Below are positions 62,443 through 64,000 of a stretch of 64,000 nucleotides of DNA, piece by piece (within the stretch, counting starts at the first letter, position 1; each line of letters begins with the position of its first letter). Source of the stretch: Achatina immaculata. Its lineage: Eukaryota; Mollusca; Gastropoda; Stylommatophora; Achatinidae. The notes beneath the pieces were generated by a model. The model searched no databases. It was not told where the DNA came from and saw only the letters and a list, made by a program, of their open reading frames with translations. The stretch covers positions 50,580,930 through 50,644,929 of the forward strand of contig CM019692.1 in NCBI GenBank assembly GCA_009760885.1, given 5' to 3'. A program made the position numbers and the translations under genes.

Positions 62443-63139
62443 TGTAACAGAATAGCCATTCTGTTCAGAGAGTTTTTGTGTATTGCTAATAATTGTGTTG
62501 CGTAGACTACGTCATTAGGAAAGTACGTGTGCAAAGAAGTCGTTAAAAAGGTCCGTGTGAAAAAGCCGGTCGTTAGGCAGTCTATGTGTGGAACTTTGAA
62601 CTGGATGGACGTGTTGGGCGAACGAGAATGGGGTAGAGCGAGTCTTGTTGTCAGAATTAGTTTAGTTTGTTTTTCTGTGTGGCTGCAGTCCTTGGTAAGC
62701 CTGTAAGTATGGTTTTTGGTATGAATAAATCATTGTAAGGTTTTCCTTGCCCATGTGGCGTAGATATTTCACGCCGGGCATTTGTTGCTGTGAATTTATG
62801 TAATAAATGTGTGTTGTCTGATGATAAACTACACCAAATCGGCTTTGTGGAAATTCTCATTGTTGACCAGTTTGTTTTGGTCGGAAGACTGCCAAGTTAT
62901 GTTCAAGTTGTTGTATTCGTACTAATTTTGTGGAGTGGAAAGCCTGGGTGTCTTGTTGTATTTTCTTAGTGTATAATACAGAAAATTAGGTGATGTTTAG
63001 AACACCAGCAACAAGAAGAAACTTATAAGTTGAAACTGTACTCCACAAGAAGAATCAATCAAAACCAGCAGGATTCAATCAATCCAGTAGTCTCCTTGTA
63101 AGGGGAATCCTGTTTTAATGGCGCCGTGATTCTGCTTTA
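62443..63139 (+). repeat. 3' LTR (697 bp)
   Basis: Begins TGTAACAG and ends gctttA at 63139. The end is fixed by the inverted copy, which starts 'taaagcag' right after the PBS. It carries the 27 bp missing from the 5' LTR. TG...TA rather than TG...CA ends are unusual. Confidence 0.85.
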
Positions 63140-64000
63140 AAAGGGCGAAGGCGAATATCTGGCGCCTGAAAACCAGACGCTTCGGGTAGACGACAGTCAT
63201 ATTTGGTAGTTCATCTATATCAGCTGGCGAGATTCTTCAGCTGCCGTGCGTAGAGTGGTGCTCCTCCCGGCCAGTGAAGAAAGGTGCAAATGGGGTTGCC
63301 GTGCGGCACCAATGTGGAAAAAGTGAAATAAAGGATTAAGCGATGTAAACAGTAATCAAATCACGGCACCTCTGGTTTGGGGGTCGGCCAAGTCCTAAGT
63401 GCACCCATATCGGGCGAAATGCCTGAACCGTCTTAACCCAGAGGTTAAGACACTGCTGGCGAGATTCTTCGGATGCCGCACGTGGAGTGAAGCTCCTCCC
63501 GGCCAAGGAAGAAAATGCGGAAAAGCAATCAGGGTAGCTGTGTGGCGCCGATGTGAAAAGGTGATGGAAAGGATAAAGTGAAGCTTAATCGGTATGTCCA
63601 GTAGTATCGCGGCGAGAGCTACTCATACCACGGCGCCTTTGCTCTAGAGGCTGGCCACGTCCGAAATACACTCATACTGGTGAAATATACCTAAACCGGC
63701 TTAAACCAGGGGTGAAACTTGATGGCTAAGCATGTCATGGTACCTCTGCTCTAGAGGTCGGTCACGTCCTAAACACGCCTATACTAGGATAATATGCATA
63801 AACCGGCTCAACCCAGGGGTGAAAGTCACTAGTGGCGAGGATTCATCCTACCGGACAAAAGCTCTGTCCTGGTCACAACTAGGAAGGATAGCAGCCACGA
63901 CCACAAAATGCTGAAGTCGGAGACACTGGACCAGGGCAGTCTCGATAGGCAACCACCTCTCACCCGGCGGGGATGTATGCGTATCCTAATCACGCTGAGG
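63140..64000 (+). repeat. R2 copy 5, part right of the LTR element
   Basis: Continues R2 from 'gcgaaggcgaatatctgg' through the standard modules and is cut by the window end. Tail not visible. Confidence 0.85.

Larger units (their letters stand above)
59648..63139 (+). mobile_element. Rearranged Ty3/gypsy-type LTR retrotransposon
   Basis: The two LTRs start TGTAACAG at 59648 and 62443 and run in parallel with no difference seen over 670 bp (constant offset 2795). The outermost ends are flanked by aaag at 59644-59647 and 63140-63143. The R2 paralogue at 49735-49760 shows the uninterrupted site. Inside are a tRNA-like 18-mer, an inverted partial LTR and one RNase H-containing ORF. Gag, protease, RT palm and integrase are missing, so it needed help in trans. 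LTR identity implies a young insertion. Confidence 0.9.

Overview
This is a eukaryotic window of mobile-element debris with no recognisable intact host gene. The many degraded LINE families, tRNA-headed SINEs that share a conserved central domain, tetranucleotide (GATA)n and (GACA)n tracts and abundant minisatellites suggest an invertebrate animal. My best guess is a lophotrochozoan, perhaps a gastropod mollusc. That is inference from repeat style, not from a marker gene.

I use local family names. LINE-A is a Jockey-like LINE with endonuclease, RT, RNase H and a Cys/His C-terminus and an (GAA)n tail (28015-35460; fragments at 13640, 15035 and 26683). LINE-B is an RTE/CFDP2-like LINE (29788-32988; fragments at 2796 and 12790). 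LINE-C has copies at 313, 16279 and 26430. LINE-D is CR1/Jockey-like with tetranucleotide tails (11341, 40646, 42500, 52980). LINE-E has an (AATG)n tail (17805, 23213, 45609, 52536, 58440). LINE-F has a (GA)n tail (11016, 18337, 25671, 40736). LINE-G has copies at 36231 and 51558. LINE-H covers loose RNase H ends (781, 20760, 22920, 48884). R1 is an unassigned ~320-bp repeat (4 copies). R2 is a ~1.2-kb noncoding retroelement-like repeat (5 copies).

Layout: 1-9800 holds R2 copies, LINE ends and two satellite arrays (A and B) that recur in inverted orientation. 9800-16200 is microsatellite-rich with LINE and SINE fragments, including a LINE-A copy carrying three separate tandem expansions. 16200-26100 is a run of LINE remnants, with LINE-F nested in LINE-E. 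26400-36100 holds a near full-length LINE-A split by a full-length LINE-B flanked by a perfect 18-bp target-site duplication. 36200-53140 mixes SINEs, R2, LINE-D/F/G fragments and hAT-type MITEs. 53140-59520 has minisatellites and a hAT MITE containing a dead Tc1-type transposase gene. 59530-64000 holds a rearranged, apparently young Ty3/gypsy-type LTR element inserted into an R2 copy.

The most interesting locus is the LTR element at 59648-63139. Its 5' LTR runs into an 18-nt tRNA-His-like primer-binding site and then an inverted partial LTR, as a plus-strand-transfer error would produce. Its only ORF joins a gypsy RNase H domain to a C-terminal segment resembling the DEK_C domain; RT palm, protease and integrase are absent. 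Positions and identities here come from reading by eye; no alignment or database search was run.
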